64,000 bases of DNA from Neolewinella agarilytica (GTDB lineage Bacteria; Bacteroidota; Bacteroidia; Chitinophagales; Saprospiraceae), in the NCBI RefSeq assembly GCF_900110645.1, contig NZ_FOFB01000028.1, forward strand, positions 1-64,000. Reading direction: 5' to 3'. How positions within the stretch are numbered: the stretch's first letter is position 1; each line of letters begins with the position of its first letter. The translations under genes and the position numbers were made by a program. The notes beneath the pieces are model-generated. The model did not search any database and was not told where the DNA came from. It worked only from the letters and a program-made list of their open reading frames with translations. Below are positions 1 to 8,193 of the stretch, piece by piece.

Positions 1-649
1 CTTCTGTTTTTTAACGGCTTTTGCCTTCTCATCTCCCGGACACCGCCACCGGCGAAGCCAGCCGCGAAGCGCACCCGCCCTGCCATAGTGCTCCACTTTG
101 GGTTCCACTCTTCATTTTTGAGCTTTGGGGAGCAGGGGCAAAATTATTGACAACGCACTCATTTTCAACGCAATGCCATAAGCTAAAAATGGTACACTAC
201 CCACAAGATTTATACTTTTAGAAACCCAAGTGTTGGATTGTCTTCGCACGAAAGCAGCGTTGGATGAAACCCAAAGCCCGTTGCTTTTCGGAGGACGGTC
301 GTGCGCTTCGCGTCTTCCTTCGGAGGTGGCACTGGCCGGTAGAACGGAGCAAAAGAGCCGTTAAGCGGAAGGGCTGTTTGAGCATACAACAAACTCAAGC
401 TTTTCCCACAAGAGATCGTAGTCCCACAGCTTTGCTTGAAAAACAGATTGTGCTGCGAGTTAGTCCTTTCGTAGGCTCTTTTGCTCCGTTCTGCCGATAA
501 GCCAGTGACACAGGCCAGGGGTTTTGCTACTTTTACCCTTCAAAAGTAGGCCGCCGGCAGGCATGTAAGACGGGAAGCTTAACGGAGGGTAATGGATTAA
601 TCATGTTTATAATCCAAAATCGTAGCGGACCATTGCGTAACACATCTCC
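1..649. other. Intergenic region without a convincing gene
   Basis: No reading frame here has a recognisable domain, and the short open frames overlap one another on both strands. The stretch holds one clear inverted repeat (338-359 against 474-495, described separately). Near 520-550 it also has a 'gttttgctactttta...' segment of the kind left by decayed repeats in this phylum. I read it as non-coding remnant DNA downstream of the minus-strand Ogt gene. Confidence 0.6.
338..495. repeat. Inverted repeat, 22-bp arms
   Basis: The arm at 338-359 (core agaacggagcaaaagagcc) is the reverse complement of 474-495 with one mismatch in 22. About 114 bases separate the arms. Translated in opposite strands, both arms give the same short peptide (GSFAPF), which suggests two inverted copies of one decayed sequence. 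No transposase is nearby. Confidence 0.6.
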
Positions 650-1141
650 TTAAAACAAACTTCCCTGCTCCCCAAACGTCAACGGATTCTCCAGTGCCAG
701 CAGCCGACGCTTAAAATCAAGGCCGTAGAAATACCCCTGCAGGTCCCCCGACTTGGCAATCACCCGATGGCAGGGCACAATAATCGCTATCGGGTTCCGC
801 CGGTTGGCCTGGCCAACGGCCCGGATGGCCTTCAGGTCACCAAGTTGATCAGCAATGTACTGGTAACTGCAGGTACGGCCATAGGCGATCTTCTGTAACT
901 CCGTCCAGACCGATTTATGAAAATCCGTCGCCTCCGTCCAGTCCAGTTCCAGATCGAACTCCTCCAACTCTCCTCTGAAATAAGCCGACAGCTGCTCCGT
1001 AGCGGCTACAAGGTGCGGGTTCTCCGAAGGCGGAATGCCCTCCGGCACTTCAATATCCGTCAGCCTGACCTCCGTCAGCCCCCGGTGAGAAGCCGAAAGT
1101 TGGAAGGTGCCGAAGTTGGTATGAAGCCAGGTGGTGGACAT
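650..1141 (-). CDS. ogt: Methylated-DNA--protein-cysteine S-methyltransferase
   Basis: Suicide DNA-repair protein that moves the alkyl group from O6-alkylguanine (and O4-alkylthymine) onto its own cysteine. The 163-residue length is normal for Ogt. The acceptor motif PCHRVI lies at residues 123-128 with Cys124 as alkyl acceptor, preceded by the usual GQANRRNP segment (110-117) that holds the helix-turn-helix and arginine-finger region. The N-terminal ~75 residues match the divergent ribonuclease-like domain. The ATG at 1141 is the only sensible start. It stands alone; the next gene on the same strand ends at 1398, separated by degenerate 7-bp 'gtag' repeats. Confidence 0.93.
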   Translation of the reverse strand: MSTTWLHTNFGTFQLSASHRGLTEVRLTDIEVPEGIPPSENPHLVAATEQLSAYFRGELEEFDLELDWTEATDFHKSVWTELQKIAYGRTCSYQYIADQLGDLKAIRAVGQANRRNPIAIIVPCHRVIAKSGDLQGYFYGLDFKRRLLALENPLTFGEQGSLF

Positions 1142-1397
1142 GGTAGAAGGTAGTGTTGTAGACAGTAGAAAGGTACGTCTTTCTGATGGAAGCCACTGAT
1201 AGTGCCGAGGGTATTCTAGGGTAATCGCTAGCTCGGGTAACGCGGACGCTCGAAGGTCTTTTCAGGACGCTTCGAGGTCCGGTTTGCTTAGCTTAAGGAA
1301 CCTCAAAGCGTCGCAGAGCGACCTTTTAGCATCCAGGCGAAGAGTTTGCTATCGCCCTGAGGGTATTTCTACAGGCTACCACTCTACCGTCTCCACC

Positions 1398-2642
1398 CTA
1401 CAGACTACAAACCCCCTCCGCCGCCAGCCGACCACTACGCATCGCCGCATCCAGCGATCCGTTTAGCTGATGATCGCCCGCCAGGAAGATTCGATCCCCA
1501 ACGTGACTATGGGTTGCGGCGTAACTGAAAGTAACGGGATTAAGGTTCGGCAATGCCTGCTTCACTTCGTAGTGCTTCAGAAAGGTCAGGCTGTCGTTCG
1601 GCAACCGACTGTGCCGCAGCAAGTCCTGCTCCGCCTGCCCGATCTGGCTCTGACGGGTAACCGCCTCCCGTAAGGTTACGGAGATCAAAGAACCTCCCTG
1701 TCCCTTGAGCTTATAAGTAGGCGCAACTTCATCCAGTACCGCAAAGGTGTTGATCAGGCTCGTTGGGTCAGACACCAGGTTGATCAGCCGGTTCTCCTTC
1801 AGGCGACGGTTACTATAAAAGTACAGGTTACTCGTTGATTTCCACTGCACCGGCTCACCAGCCAGACGAGGAAAGACTTTATCCGGCGGGCAGGCAATGA
1901 TGATACCGCCCGGAGCGGCCAACTCCGTTCCGTCTTCGAGCCGGACCTTCCCGGCAGTCACCTCCGCTACACGCGTATTACAGCGGATATCCGTCTGCTT
2001 CAGCTGCCCGGCCAGTTGCTTCGCAACCGACTCAATACCGCCTACCGGCAAAGCCGCCGCACCACTGCCAAACATTTTAAAGATGTAGCGAAACATCGCC
2101 GCTGGGGTTTGCAGCTCCTGCTCCAGAAAGATACCGCCAAAAAAAGGCCGGAAGAATCGTTCTACGATCTGCTCGCTGAAACCAAGGGACCAGATATAAT
2201 CCATCGTCGGTTTATCCGTGTACCCCTTAAAGCAGTCTTCGTTGGATTTTGCCCGCAGGTTTAGCCCTAACCGGGCTAATTTCAGCTTATCCTTCAGCGT
2301 CCCTACGGGGGAAAGCGTTGACCGGATGATTTGCGCCGGCTCCCGCAAGGGGTCCGCGAAACGGAAGTGCATCTGCCGGGTGTGGACATGGCCTCCGGGG
2401 CGAAAATTTTTCAAGCCCAGGGCGGAAGCATCCAGGTAGCGCTTCACTTCAGGATATTCCGTCAGCAGCACCTGAAAGCCCCGATCGAGTAAAAAGCCTT
2501 CCACCTCATCGGTTTTCAGTCGACCACCAATGCGGTCATCCGCTTCCAGCAAGAGGGGAGCATGGCCAGCACGCTCCAGTTCAAGGGCGGCCACAAGGCC
2601 GGCGGCGCCGGCGCCGATGATGATGGTTTGGGGCTTTTGCAC
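1398..2642 (-). CDS. FAD-dependent oxidoreductase (amine oxidase / protoporphyrinogen-oxidase-like)
   Basis: A 414-residue flavoprotein of the NAD(P)-binding amine-oxidase superfamily. The dinucleotide-binding motif GAGAAG is at residues 10-15, followed by the expected acidic end of strand 2 and the DRIGGRLKT stretch. Near the C terminus RIFLAGDHQLNGSLDAAMRSG is the second FAD-binding motif. The central part is the variable substrate domain, so the substrate (porphyrin, carotenoid or amine) cannot be read from sequence; bacterial homologues are often annotated as protoporphyrinogen oxidase or phytoene-desaturase-like. A -7-like CATCTTTG lies about 21 bases upstream of the ATG, at 2664-2671 on the minus strand, which supports this start. 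Confidence 0.85.
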   Translation of the reverse strand: MQKPQTIIIGAGAAGLVAALELERAGHAPLLLEADDRIGGRLKTDEVEGFLLDRGFQVLLTEYPEVKRYLDASALGLKNFRPGGHVHTRQMHFRFADPLREPAQIIRSTLSPVGTLKDKLKLARLGLNLRAKSNEDCFKGYTDKPTMDYIWSLGFSEQIVERFFRPFFGGIFLEQELQTPAAMFRYIFKMFGSGAAALPVGGIESVAKQLAGQLKQTDIRCNTRVAEVTAGKVRLEDGTELAAPGGIIIACPPDKVFPRLAGEPVQWKSTSNLYFYSNRRLKENRLINLVSDPTSLINTFAVLDEVAPTYKLKGQGGSLISVTLREAVTRQSQIGQAEQDLLRHSRLPNDSLTFLKHYEVKQALPNLNPVTFSYAATHSHVGDRIFLAGDHQLNGSLDAAMRSGRLAAEGVCSL

Positions 2643-2884
2643 AAGTCAAGGGGTTGATCTTCGCAAAGATGCTAATGGATGGGCGGGAAAGCAAATCCTT
2701 GACCACGTTGAGTGGCAGTTAGCTCTTCTGGCTTTTCATATTCCCTAGCTCATGCCTCGCCGGTTGTTTGTTTACATTCATAGAGAAACTCTTTTTCAGG
2801 TTTGTAATTACGGGAATAGTTCGCCGCATCACCAACCGTTTCCCCCGAACCAAAACCCTCCTTCGCGCGTCTTCCTACCACCAA

Positions 2885-3745
2885 ATGAACGAAGTCAAAA
2901 CTCCCCCTACCCTGCCCAGTAGTTTCTTCCAGACCGCCCAAAGCCGCGAAGCACTGGATGTGCCCATCACCGAAGACCGGCTCCACGTTCGCCGCTATGG
3001 CAATGGCGGAGCGATTATGTTGTCCGTCCACGGTTTCGGGCGCAACGGCCGCCGCATGGAGCGACTGGCATTGGCACTGGGCCGGCAGTTCACCACTTTT
3101 GCGCCAGATTTACCCTACCACGGCAAGTCCGAGTGGGTAAAAGAATCTTATACCCCGGCAGATCTTGCCGCAGTATTCAATGCCTTACTCAAGGACTATT
3201 CTGACCGCCCGGTCTTCCTGCTGGGCCACAGCCTTGGCGGGCGGGTGTTGAGCGCAACCCTCCCGCTGCTGGATCACCCCGACATACGAGACCTGGCGCT
3301 CGTAGCGCCAGATGGAGCCGGAGGCCGCTACACCAACTGGATTGACACTTTGCCAACGTCCCTGGTCCGCCCGCTGGCTAAATTCAGTGAGCGCCCCCGC
3401 TATCTGCTCAAGCTGAGCAACTGGCTGCGGCGCAGAGGCGTCATCAATCGCTACTCCGCAGAATACCTGAACCACAACCTGAAAGATGGCACCTTTCGTC
3501 GGCGTCTGGCCGGCAGTCTTCGCAGTGTTTTACGGTTTCCGCCTCAACCCGACAAACTTGAGCAAACGCTCCACCAGCGCAGCATTTCAGCTACCGTTTT
3601 TGCTGGTGACCGGGACCCCCTGCTACACCACGAAAGACTAGAAGCTATTTATGGTCCCCTGCCCTCCGTAAAAGTAGTTCCCTACACCGGCAGCCACTGG
3701 CTGCCCGAGCAATTGCTGTATGACTACTACCTTAGCAGGATATAA
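2885..3745 (+). CDS. Alpha/beta hydrolase
   Basis: A 286-residue alpha/beta-hydrolase-fold enzyme, probably an esterase or lipase-like hydrolase in the cytoplasm. The nucleophile elbow GHSLGG puts Ser at about residue 116, the oxyanion HGFGRN segment is near 49-54, AGDRDP supplies the acid, and GSHW near the C terminus supplies the catalytic His. The frame is open from 2768, but the first 39 codons (basic, hydrophobic mix) lack a signal-peptide or domain pattern, so I chose the ATG at 2885. A MarR regulator follows 30 bases downstream on the same strand, suggesting co-transcription. Substrate unknown. Confidence 0.82.
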   Translation: MNEVKTPPTLPSSFFQTAQSREALDVPITEDRLHVRRYGNGGAIMLSVHGFGRNGRRMERLALALGRQFTTFAPDLPYHGKSEWVKESYTPADLAAVFNALLKDYSDRPVFLLGHSLGGRVLSATLPLLDHPDIRDLALVAPDGAGGRYTNWIDTLPTSLVRPLAKFSERPRYLLKLSNWLRRRGVINRYSAEYLNHNLKDGTFRRRLAGSLRSVLRFPPQPDKLEQTLHQRSISATVFAGDRDPLLHHERLEAIYGPLPSVKVVPYTGSHWLPEQLLYDYYLSRI

Positions 3746-3774
3746 CTATTACTCAGGCTACCATCCCCCACACC

Positions 3775-4209
3775 GTGACCAAGCTTTCTTACTCCAACGT
3801 CGGCACCTTATTGGATCGAACCACCCGCCTGTTGAAGGCCCATTTTCAACGCGCTTTCAAGGAAGCAGAGATTGATCTGACCCCTGAGCAATGGGTCTTA
3901 CTCGACCATTTACAGGCCTCGGGAGCTTCCTCTCAAACGGACCTGGCCAACGGAACCTTCAAGGACGCCCCCACCGTTTCCCGCATCATTGACAAGCTGG
4001 CTAAGAAGGGTTTTGCGGCCCGCACTCGCTTTCCTAATGACCGCCGCCGCTATCAGGTGGCATTGACCAAAAAAGGAGAAGAGACCCACGCCGTGCTTTA
4101 CCCACGCGTTCAGGCCCTGCGAGAACAGACCTGGGAAGGACTGACCGAAGATGATTATGCGGAGTTTACCCGTTTACTGGAAGGAATTCGGGATAATTTT
4201 CCGGAATAG
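3775..4209 (+). CDS. MarR-family transcriptional regulator
   Basis: A 144-residue winged-helix regulator. The dimerisation helix is at the N terminus, then EIDLTPEQWVLLDHLQ leads into the DNA-binding domain, with the recognition helix around APTVSRIIDKLAKKGF and the wing containing RFPNDRRRYQVALTKKGEE, all typical of MarR. The start is a GTG at 3775; no in-frame ATG precedes the domain. It sits 30 bases after the hydrolase gene and may regulate that unit or itself. The ligand is not predictable. Confidence 0.88.
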   Translation: MTKLSYSNVGTLLDRTTRLLKAHFQRAFKEAEIDLTPEQWVLLDHLQASGASSQTDLANGTFKDAPTVSRIIDKLAKKGFAARTRFPNDRRRYQVALTKKGEETHAVLYPRVQALREQTWEGLTEDDYAEFTRLLEGIRDNFPE

Positions 4210-4362
4210 GCGGCGCGAACGCAGGTGCAGGGAAAAACCTAAGCCGCCGGGCCGATTCCCGAGGAATGAGGGTTGGCCCGACCGCTGTGTGGGTGTGACC
4301 CAGCCGTCGGACGGCCTCCGCTATCGCTCCGATCCGGCCGACGGCTTTCCGCCAGCTAGTCA

Positions 4363-4370
4363 TATATTTG
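4363..4370 (+). promoter_or_regulatory. Bacteroidota -7 element TATATTTG
   Basis: TATATTTG fits the TAnnTTTG consensus used by the phylum's primary sigma factor. It ends only 4 bases before the ATG at 4375, so the transcript of the dihydroorotase-like gene would be leaderless or nearly so. No strong -33 TTTG is visible. Confidence 0.55.
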
Positions 4371-4374
4371 CCCC

Positions 4375-5634
4375 ATGCTCCTCCGCCAATTCATCATTAC
4401 TGACCCCGATGGCCCGCATAATGGCCAGACCCTCGACCTTCGCCTTGAAGACGGCCTGATTACCGAAATGGCCGAAAGCCTGACGGCTTCAGCCAATGAA
4501 CCCGTCATGGAAGGTAAGGGTGCCCGCCTGTCGGCGGGCTTTGTTGACCTGGGTGCCTACCTGGGTGACCCCGGCCACGAAGAACGGGAAGACATTGCCA
4601 GCCTGCGGGCGGCAGCTGCTGCCGGCGGCTATACCGCCGTGGCCACGCTACCGAATACGGAGCCCGTTCGGCAGTCCGTCGCCGATGTCGCTTACCTGCT
4701 GCGCCAGAACGGAGATCACCCCGTTGATCTTCTTCCGCTGGCGGCGCTAAGCCGTAATCTGGAAGGCAAAGATCTCACCGAAATGCTGGAGCTGGCCCAC
4801 GCTGGCGCGACTGTTTTTACTGACGGTCCGAAAAGAAGAGTCAGCGGTAGCTTGCTGAAGCGAAGCCTTGAATACGCCCAGGCCGGTAATTGCCGGGTAA
4901 TGATTTCCCCCTACGACGAAGCTCTGGTGCCCGAAGGGCAAATGCACGAAGGCACCATCAGTACCCGACTGGGGCTGCGCGGCATCCCCGTGATGAGTGA
5001 GTCCATTCCGCTGAAACGGGCCATGGAGCTCTTGAAATACACAGAGGGCAAGCTGATCATTCACCTACTCTCCTCCGCTTCCGGTGTTCGGGAAGTTCGG
5101 GCGGCAAAAGCCGCGGGGCTTAACGTACTTGCCACCGTCAGCGCGCATCACCTGCAGTTTACGGATGAAGAACTGGCGACTTTCGACTCCAGCTTCAAAA
5201 TGTTGCCCCCCCTGCGGGAAGAGGAAGACCGGCAGGCCCTCATCGAAGGCCTGAAGGATGGAACCATTGACGCCATTGTGAGTAACCACGTTGCCCGCCA
5301 CGGCGAAGAGAAAGATCTCGAGTTCTTCTACGCTGACTTTGGTGCACTGGGCTTACAGACGGCTTTCCGACAGTGTTTACAAAGCCTGGAAACATCACTT
5401 TCCATTGAAGACATCGTTGCTAAATTCACGAGCGGTCCTCGTCTGCTTCTCGGAGAATCCCCCTTGCACCTGCGCCCCGGCGCCCCGGCCTGCCTTACTC
5501 TCTTCACGACCGAGGGCAGCAGCACCTTCTCCGCCGCCGACCTCAAGGGAAAAACGGTGAACAGTCCATTGATCGGGAAAACACTTCCCGGAAAAATTAT
5601 CGGCGTGGTGAATAACGGAAAGTTGGTTGAGTAA
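4375..5634 (+). CDS. Dihydroorotase-like protein lacking the metal motif (PyrC' type)
   Basis: A 419-residue amidohydrolase-fold protein aligned with type I dihydroorotase (pyrimidine synthesis): GYTAVATLPNTEPV, KMLPPLREEEDRQALIEGL, DGTIDAIVSNH and the FGALGLQTAF segment are all family landmarks. The zinc-binding DxHxH motif, expected after GFVD, reads DLGAY here, and the usual TDHAPH reads SNHVARH. It therefore resembles the catalytically dead PyrC' proteins that act as structural partners of aspartate transcarbamoylase, though some Bacteroidota homologues are still annotated as dihydroorotase. pyrB is not in the window. A TATATTTG box lies just before the start. The GT2 gene follows 53 bases later. 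Confidence 0.8.
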   Translation: MLLRQFIITDPDGPHNGQTLDLRLEDGLITEMAESLTASANEPVMEGKGARLSAGFVDLGAYLGDPGHEEREDIASLRAAAAAGGYTAVATLPNTEPVRQSVADVAYLLRQNGDHPVDLLPLAALSRNLEGKDLTEMLELAHAGATVFTDGPKRRVSGSLLKRSLEYAQAGNCRVMISPYDEALVPEGQMHEGTISTRLGLRGIPVMSESIPLKRAMELLKYTEGKLIIHLLSSASGVREVRAAKAAGLNVLATVSAHHLQFTDEELATFDSSFKMLPPLREEEDRQALIEGLKDGTIDAIVSNHVARHGEEKDLEFFYADFGALGLQTAFRQCLQSLETSLSIEDIVAKFTSGPRLLLGESPLHLRPGAPACLTLFTTEGSSTFSAADLKGKTVNSPLIGKTLPGKIIGVVNNGKLVE

Positions 5635-5687
5635 ACCGGCCCCCGTAACCTGCTTCCTCCAACGAGAAAGTTGCTAACTTCGCCCTT

Positions 5688-6641
5688 ATGGACATCAGCG
5701 TCGTCGTACCCCTCTTCAACGAAGAAGAAAGTCTGCCCGAACTCACTGCCTGGATTGACCGGGTGATGCAAGCCAACAACTTCAGCTATGAAGTCTGGCT
5801 CATTGATGATGGCAGTACCGATAACAGCTGGAAAGTCATCACAGAACTGAGGGCTAAGAATGCCAACCTGAAGGCCGTCAAGTTCCAACGCAACTACGGT
5901 AAAAGCCCCGCTCTTTTCGTGGGTTTTAAACGGGTCTCCGGCGAAGTCGTCATCACGATGGACGCTGATCTGCAGGATAGCCCGGACGAGATACCCGAGC
6001 TCTACCGCATGATAAAAGAAGATGGTTTTGACCTGGTTTCCGGTTGGAAACAAAAACGGCATGACCCCATTGGCAAAACCCTGCCGTCCAAGTTTTTCAA
6101 CGCCGTTACCCGTAAGGTGAGCGGTATTCATTTGCACGACTTTAACTGCGGGCTGAAATCTTACCGGCTTAACGTTGTCAAGTCCATCGAAGTCTACGGA
6201 GATATGCACCGTCACATGCCACTACTGGCTAAATGGGCCGGTTTCAAAAACATCGGAGAGAAGGTCGTTGAGCACCACGCCCGGAAGTATGGATACTCTA
6301 AATTTGGCCTTTCCCGGCTGATCACCGGCTTCCTCGACCTGATGTCACTCATGTTCGTAGGTAAGTTTGGCAAACGCCCCATGCACCTCTTCGGCACGCT
6401 GGGTACCATCGTTTTCCTCGTCGGTTTTTTCAGCATTCTGTACATCGGTGGCACCAAGTTGTACGCCCTGGCCAATCACATGCCCAAACAATTGGTGACG
6501 GAGAACCCCTGGTTCTACATCAGCCTGACCAGCATGGTGCTTGGCACCATTCTCTTTAACACCGGCTTTCTGGCCGAACTGGTGGCCAGATCAAGTGCCG
6601 ACCGGAATAGTTATTTGATTGAGACGGTGCTGGAGGGGTAG
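5688..6641 (+). CDS. Membrane-anchored family 2 glycosyltransferase (GtrB/DPM1-like)
   Basis: A 317-residue polyprenyl-phosphate glycosyltransferase type. The N-terminal GT-A domain shows VVPLFNEEESLPEL, the LIDDGSTDNSW nucleotide-binding motif, and TMDADLQDSPDEIPEL, which contains the DxD-like metal site. Two C-terminal transmembrane helices (about residues 235-260 and 278-303) anchor it in the inner membrane. Such enzymes transfer a sugar from a nucleotide donor to undecaprenyl phosphate for lipid- or surface-glycan modification. A -7-like TAACTTCG is at 5675-5682. Degenerate heptamer repeats begin a few bases after the stop codon. Confidence 0.9.
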   Translation: MDISVVVPLFNEEESLPELTAWIDRVMQANNFSYEVWLIDDGSTDNSWKVITELRAKNANLKAVKFQRNYGKSPALFVGFKRVSGEVVITMDADLQDSPDEIPELYRMIKEDGFDLVSGWKQKRHDPIGKTLPSKFFNAVTRKVSGIHLHDFNCGLKSYRLNVVKSIEVYGDMHRHMPLLAKWAGFKNIGEKVVEHHARKYGYSKFGLSRLITGFLDLMSLMFVGKFGKRPMHLFGTLGTIVFLVGFFSILYIGGTKLYALANHMPKQLVTENPWFYISLTSMVLGTILFNTGFLAELVARSSADRNSYLIETVLEG

Positions 6642-6645
6642 TTTC

Positions 6646-6835
6646 AGGTTGCAGATTGCAGGTTGCAAGTTGCAAGTTGCAAGTTGCAGGTTGCAAGTTG
6701 CAGGTTGCAGGTTGTGGAGTTGGAACCTTTCCCCTGTTACCTGTGACTTGTAACCTGCAACTAGTAACTTGCAACCTGTAACTAGTAACTTGCAACCTGT
6801 AACCTCCCACCCTGCAACCTGCCCCCCCTGTAACC
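6646..6835. repeat. Degenerate 7-bp-period repeat array, two opposed halves
   Basis: From 6646 to about 6722, heptamers of the form AGGTTGC/AAGTTGC follow one another. From about 6734 to 6835 the complementary forms (TGTAACC, TGCAACT, AGTAACT) run on with the same 7-bp period. Because the halves are mutually complementary, the transcript could fold into a long imperfect hairpin between the GT2 and tadA genes. No protein is plausible here. Confidence 0.8.
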
Positions 6836-6845
6836 TCCTCCCCCC

Positions 6846-7292
6846 ATGCCTTTAAAAGTGTACGACGACGCTTACTTCATGCGCCAGGCCATTGCCCAGG
6901 CCGAGATGGCAGCCGCAGCCGGTGAGATTCCGGTCGGAGCCATCGTCACCAGCAACGACAGAATCATTGCCAGGGGGCACAATCAAACAGAACAACTTAG
7001 TGACGTAACGGCCCATGCCGAGATCATTGCACTTACGGCTGCGGCCAATCATCTCGGAGATAAATACCTGCACGACTGCACGCTCTACGTCACGCTGGAG
7101 CCCTGCCCCATGTGTGCCGGGGCGCTGGCCTGGAGCCAGGTGAGTCGCATCGTCTACGGCGCCAGCGACGATAAGCGGGGCTTCATGCGCTTCGGCCGTG
7201 AGCTATTGCACCCGAAGACGAAACTGGAGTACGGGATCCTGCACGAGGAATGCAGTGCGCTGATGACCACTTTTTTTCAGAATAAGCGGTAA
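6846..7292 (+). CDS. tadA: tRNA-specific adenosine deaminase
   Basis: A 148-residue zinc deaminase that converts the wobble adenosine (A34) of tRNA-Arg(ACG) to inosine. The zinc site is complete: HAE at residues 57-59 (His57 ligand, Glu59 proton shuttle) and PCPMC, giving Cys87 and Cys90. The NDRIIARGHN and ASDDKRGF segments also match TadA and not free-base deaminases, though a guanine-deaminase-like role cannot be fully excluded. The ATG at 6846 follows the heptamer array directly, leaving little room for a conventional promoter. It may be transcribed from upstream. Confidence 0.9.
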   Translation: MPLKVYDDAYFMRQAIAQAEMAAAAGEIPVGAIVTSNDRIIARGHNQTEQLSDVTAHAEIIALTAAANHLGDKYLHDCTLYVTLEPCPMCAGALAWSQVSRIVYGASDDKRGFMRFGRELLHPKTKLEYGILHEECSALMTTFFQNKR

Positions 7293-7310
7293 CAAGGCCT
7301 GGGCGTCAGG

Positions 7311-7377
7311 GTGATTAAAAGATTAGGATATACGCCCCAACCGGACGCTTGCGGGTCCCGCAATACTGCGGGACGCT
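7311..7377. repeat. Dispersed element fragment with 8-bp hairpin
   Basis: It starts GTGATTAAAAGATTA at 7311, continues through CGGACGCTTGC, and contains a perfect hairpin at 7355-7374: GTCCCGCA, loop ATAC, TGCGGGAC. The 23-mer 7355-7377 recurs exactly at 54153-54175, and the 7311 end matches the reverse complement of the right end of the 54121-54273 element. I read it as a truncated copy of that element. Confidence 0.65.
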
Positions 7378-7502
7378 CCAAGATCCGTCACCTAAACGCT
7401 AAGACTTCCTTACCCTGTCGTTAAAGTCCCCTTAAAGGCGATGATAAGTATTGAACATCAGGTGCTGCCTGCCGTCTTTTACACGTACCAAATGATATAA
7501 CC

Positions 7503-8036
7503 ATGATCAGATTAATCACCGCCCTGGCCCTGTTTACCTTTTTATTTTCAAGCTGCGGCCCTAAGCTAAGCCCACTGACCCAACGCCTGGTAGACGACCA
7601 GAACTGGACGGAATCGGAGCTCAAACGCATCCAATTTTACCTTTCTGAGGACCTGGTCCTTACCCGGGAACTACGCAATGGAAATTCTGAAATCCGCAAC
7701 GGTCAGGTAAAACTTATTGATGGACGGGAGGTAGAACAGGTCATTTTTAAGCGCAACACGCCGGGTGTTTTCGTTTTTAGCCCGAAGACTCAACGAATGG
7801 CAGTGAGCTTTGAGAGTAATGATGAGAACTACCTTGTTTTTGGTCCTAACCCGAAAGCGAGCCAACGCTACACACTGTTGGCCAGTGACTGGAACCGTCG
7901 TAGCGGCTCGGTGACCTATGCCGGACGCACCTGGCGGGTAAACGCCAGCGATGCTTACGCCAGCCTGCTCATTCCCCTGAAGCGCCTACGGAATAATGAC
8001 GTGAATGGCAAGGTTGTGGGTGGGCGGAAGCTCTAG
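7503..8036 (+). CDS. Hypothetical lipoprotein
   Basis: 177 residues with a lipoprotein signal peptide: a hydrophobic stretch at 3-15 followed by FSSC, with Cys18 as lipidation site. The mature part is rich in beta-strand pattern (ELRNGNSEIRNGQVKL, VIFKRNTPGVFVF, LVFGPNPKASQRYTLLASDWNR, GSVTYAGRTWRV). It resembles conserved small envelope lipoproteins of Bacteroidota that I cannot assign to a pathway. No catalytic motif is visible. It sits between tadA and rlmN with its own leader of about 125 bases after the repeat element. Confidence 0.75.
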   Translation: MIRLITALALFTFLFSSCGPKLSPLTQRLVDDQNWTESELKRIQFYLSEDLVLTRELRNGNSEIRNGQVKLIDGREVEQVIFKRNTPGVFVFSPKTQRMAVSFESNDENYLVFGPNPKASQRYTLLASDWNRRSGSVTYAGRTWRVNASDAYASLLIPLKRLRNNDVNGKVVGGRKL

Positions 8037-8109
8037 GGAAGTTAACCACTGAGGTGCACCGGGGTAAATCACGGAGGTCCACTGAGGATAAACCCCATAC
8101 TATTCCCCT

Positions 8110-8117
8110 TATCTTTG
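8110..8117 (+). promoter_or_regulatory. -7 element TATCTTTG upstream of rlmN
   Basis: An exact match to the Bacteroidota TAnnTTTG -7 consensus, 76 bases before the rlmN ATG. The leader in between has no obvious riboswitch-like structure. Confidence 0.6.
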
Positions 8118-8193
8118 CGGCCGCTTAACGAAATGGTTGCTGAGTTGTTAGCTCAGGGAATACGTTAGGCGTTTTAAAAAGTACGCATTGCAT

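Noticed and set aside
210-500. Overlapping short frames at the left end
   Set aside because: They overlap one another on both strands and coincide with an inverted repeat; no coding signal.
2768-2884. N-terminal extension of the alpha/beta hydrolase
   Set aside because: The 39 extra residues lack a signal or domain; the ATG at 2885 gives the usual family N terminus.
5328-6215. Minus-strand open frame (295 codons)
   Set aside because: It runs antisense across the ends of two well-supported plus-strand genes.
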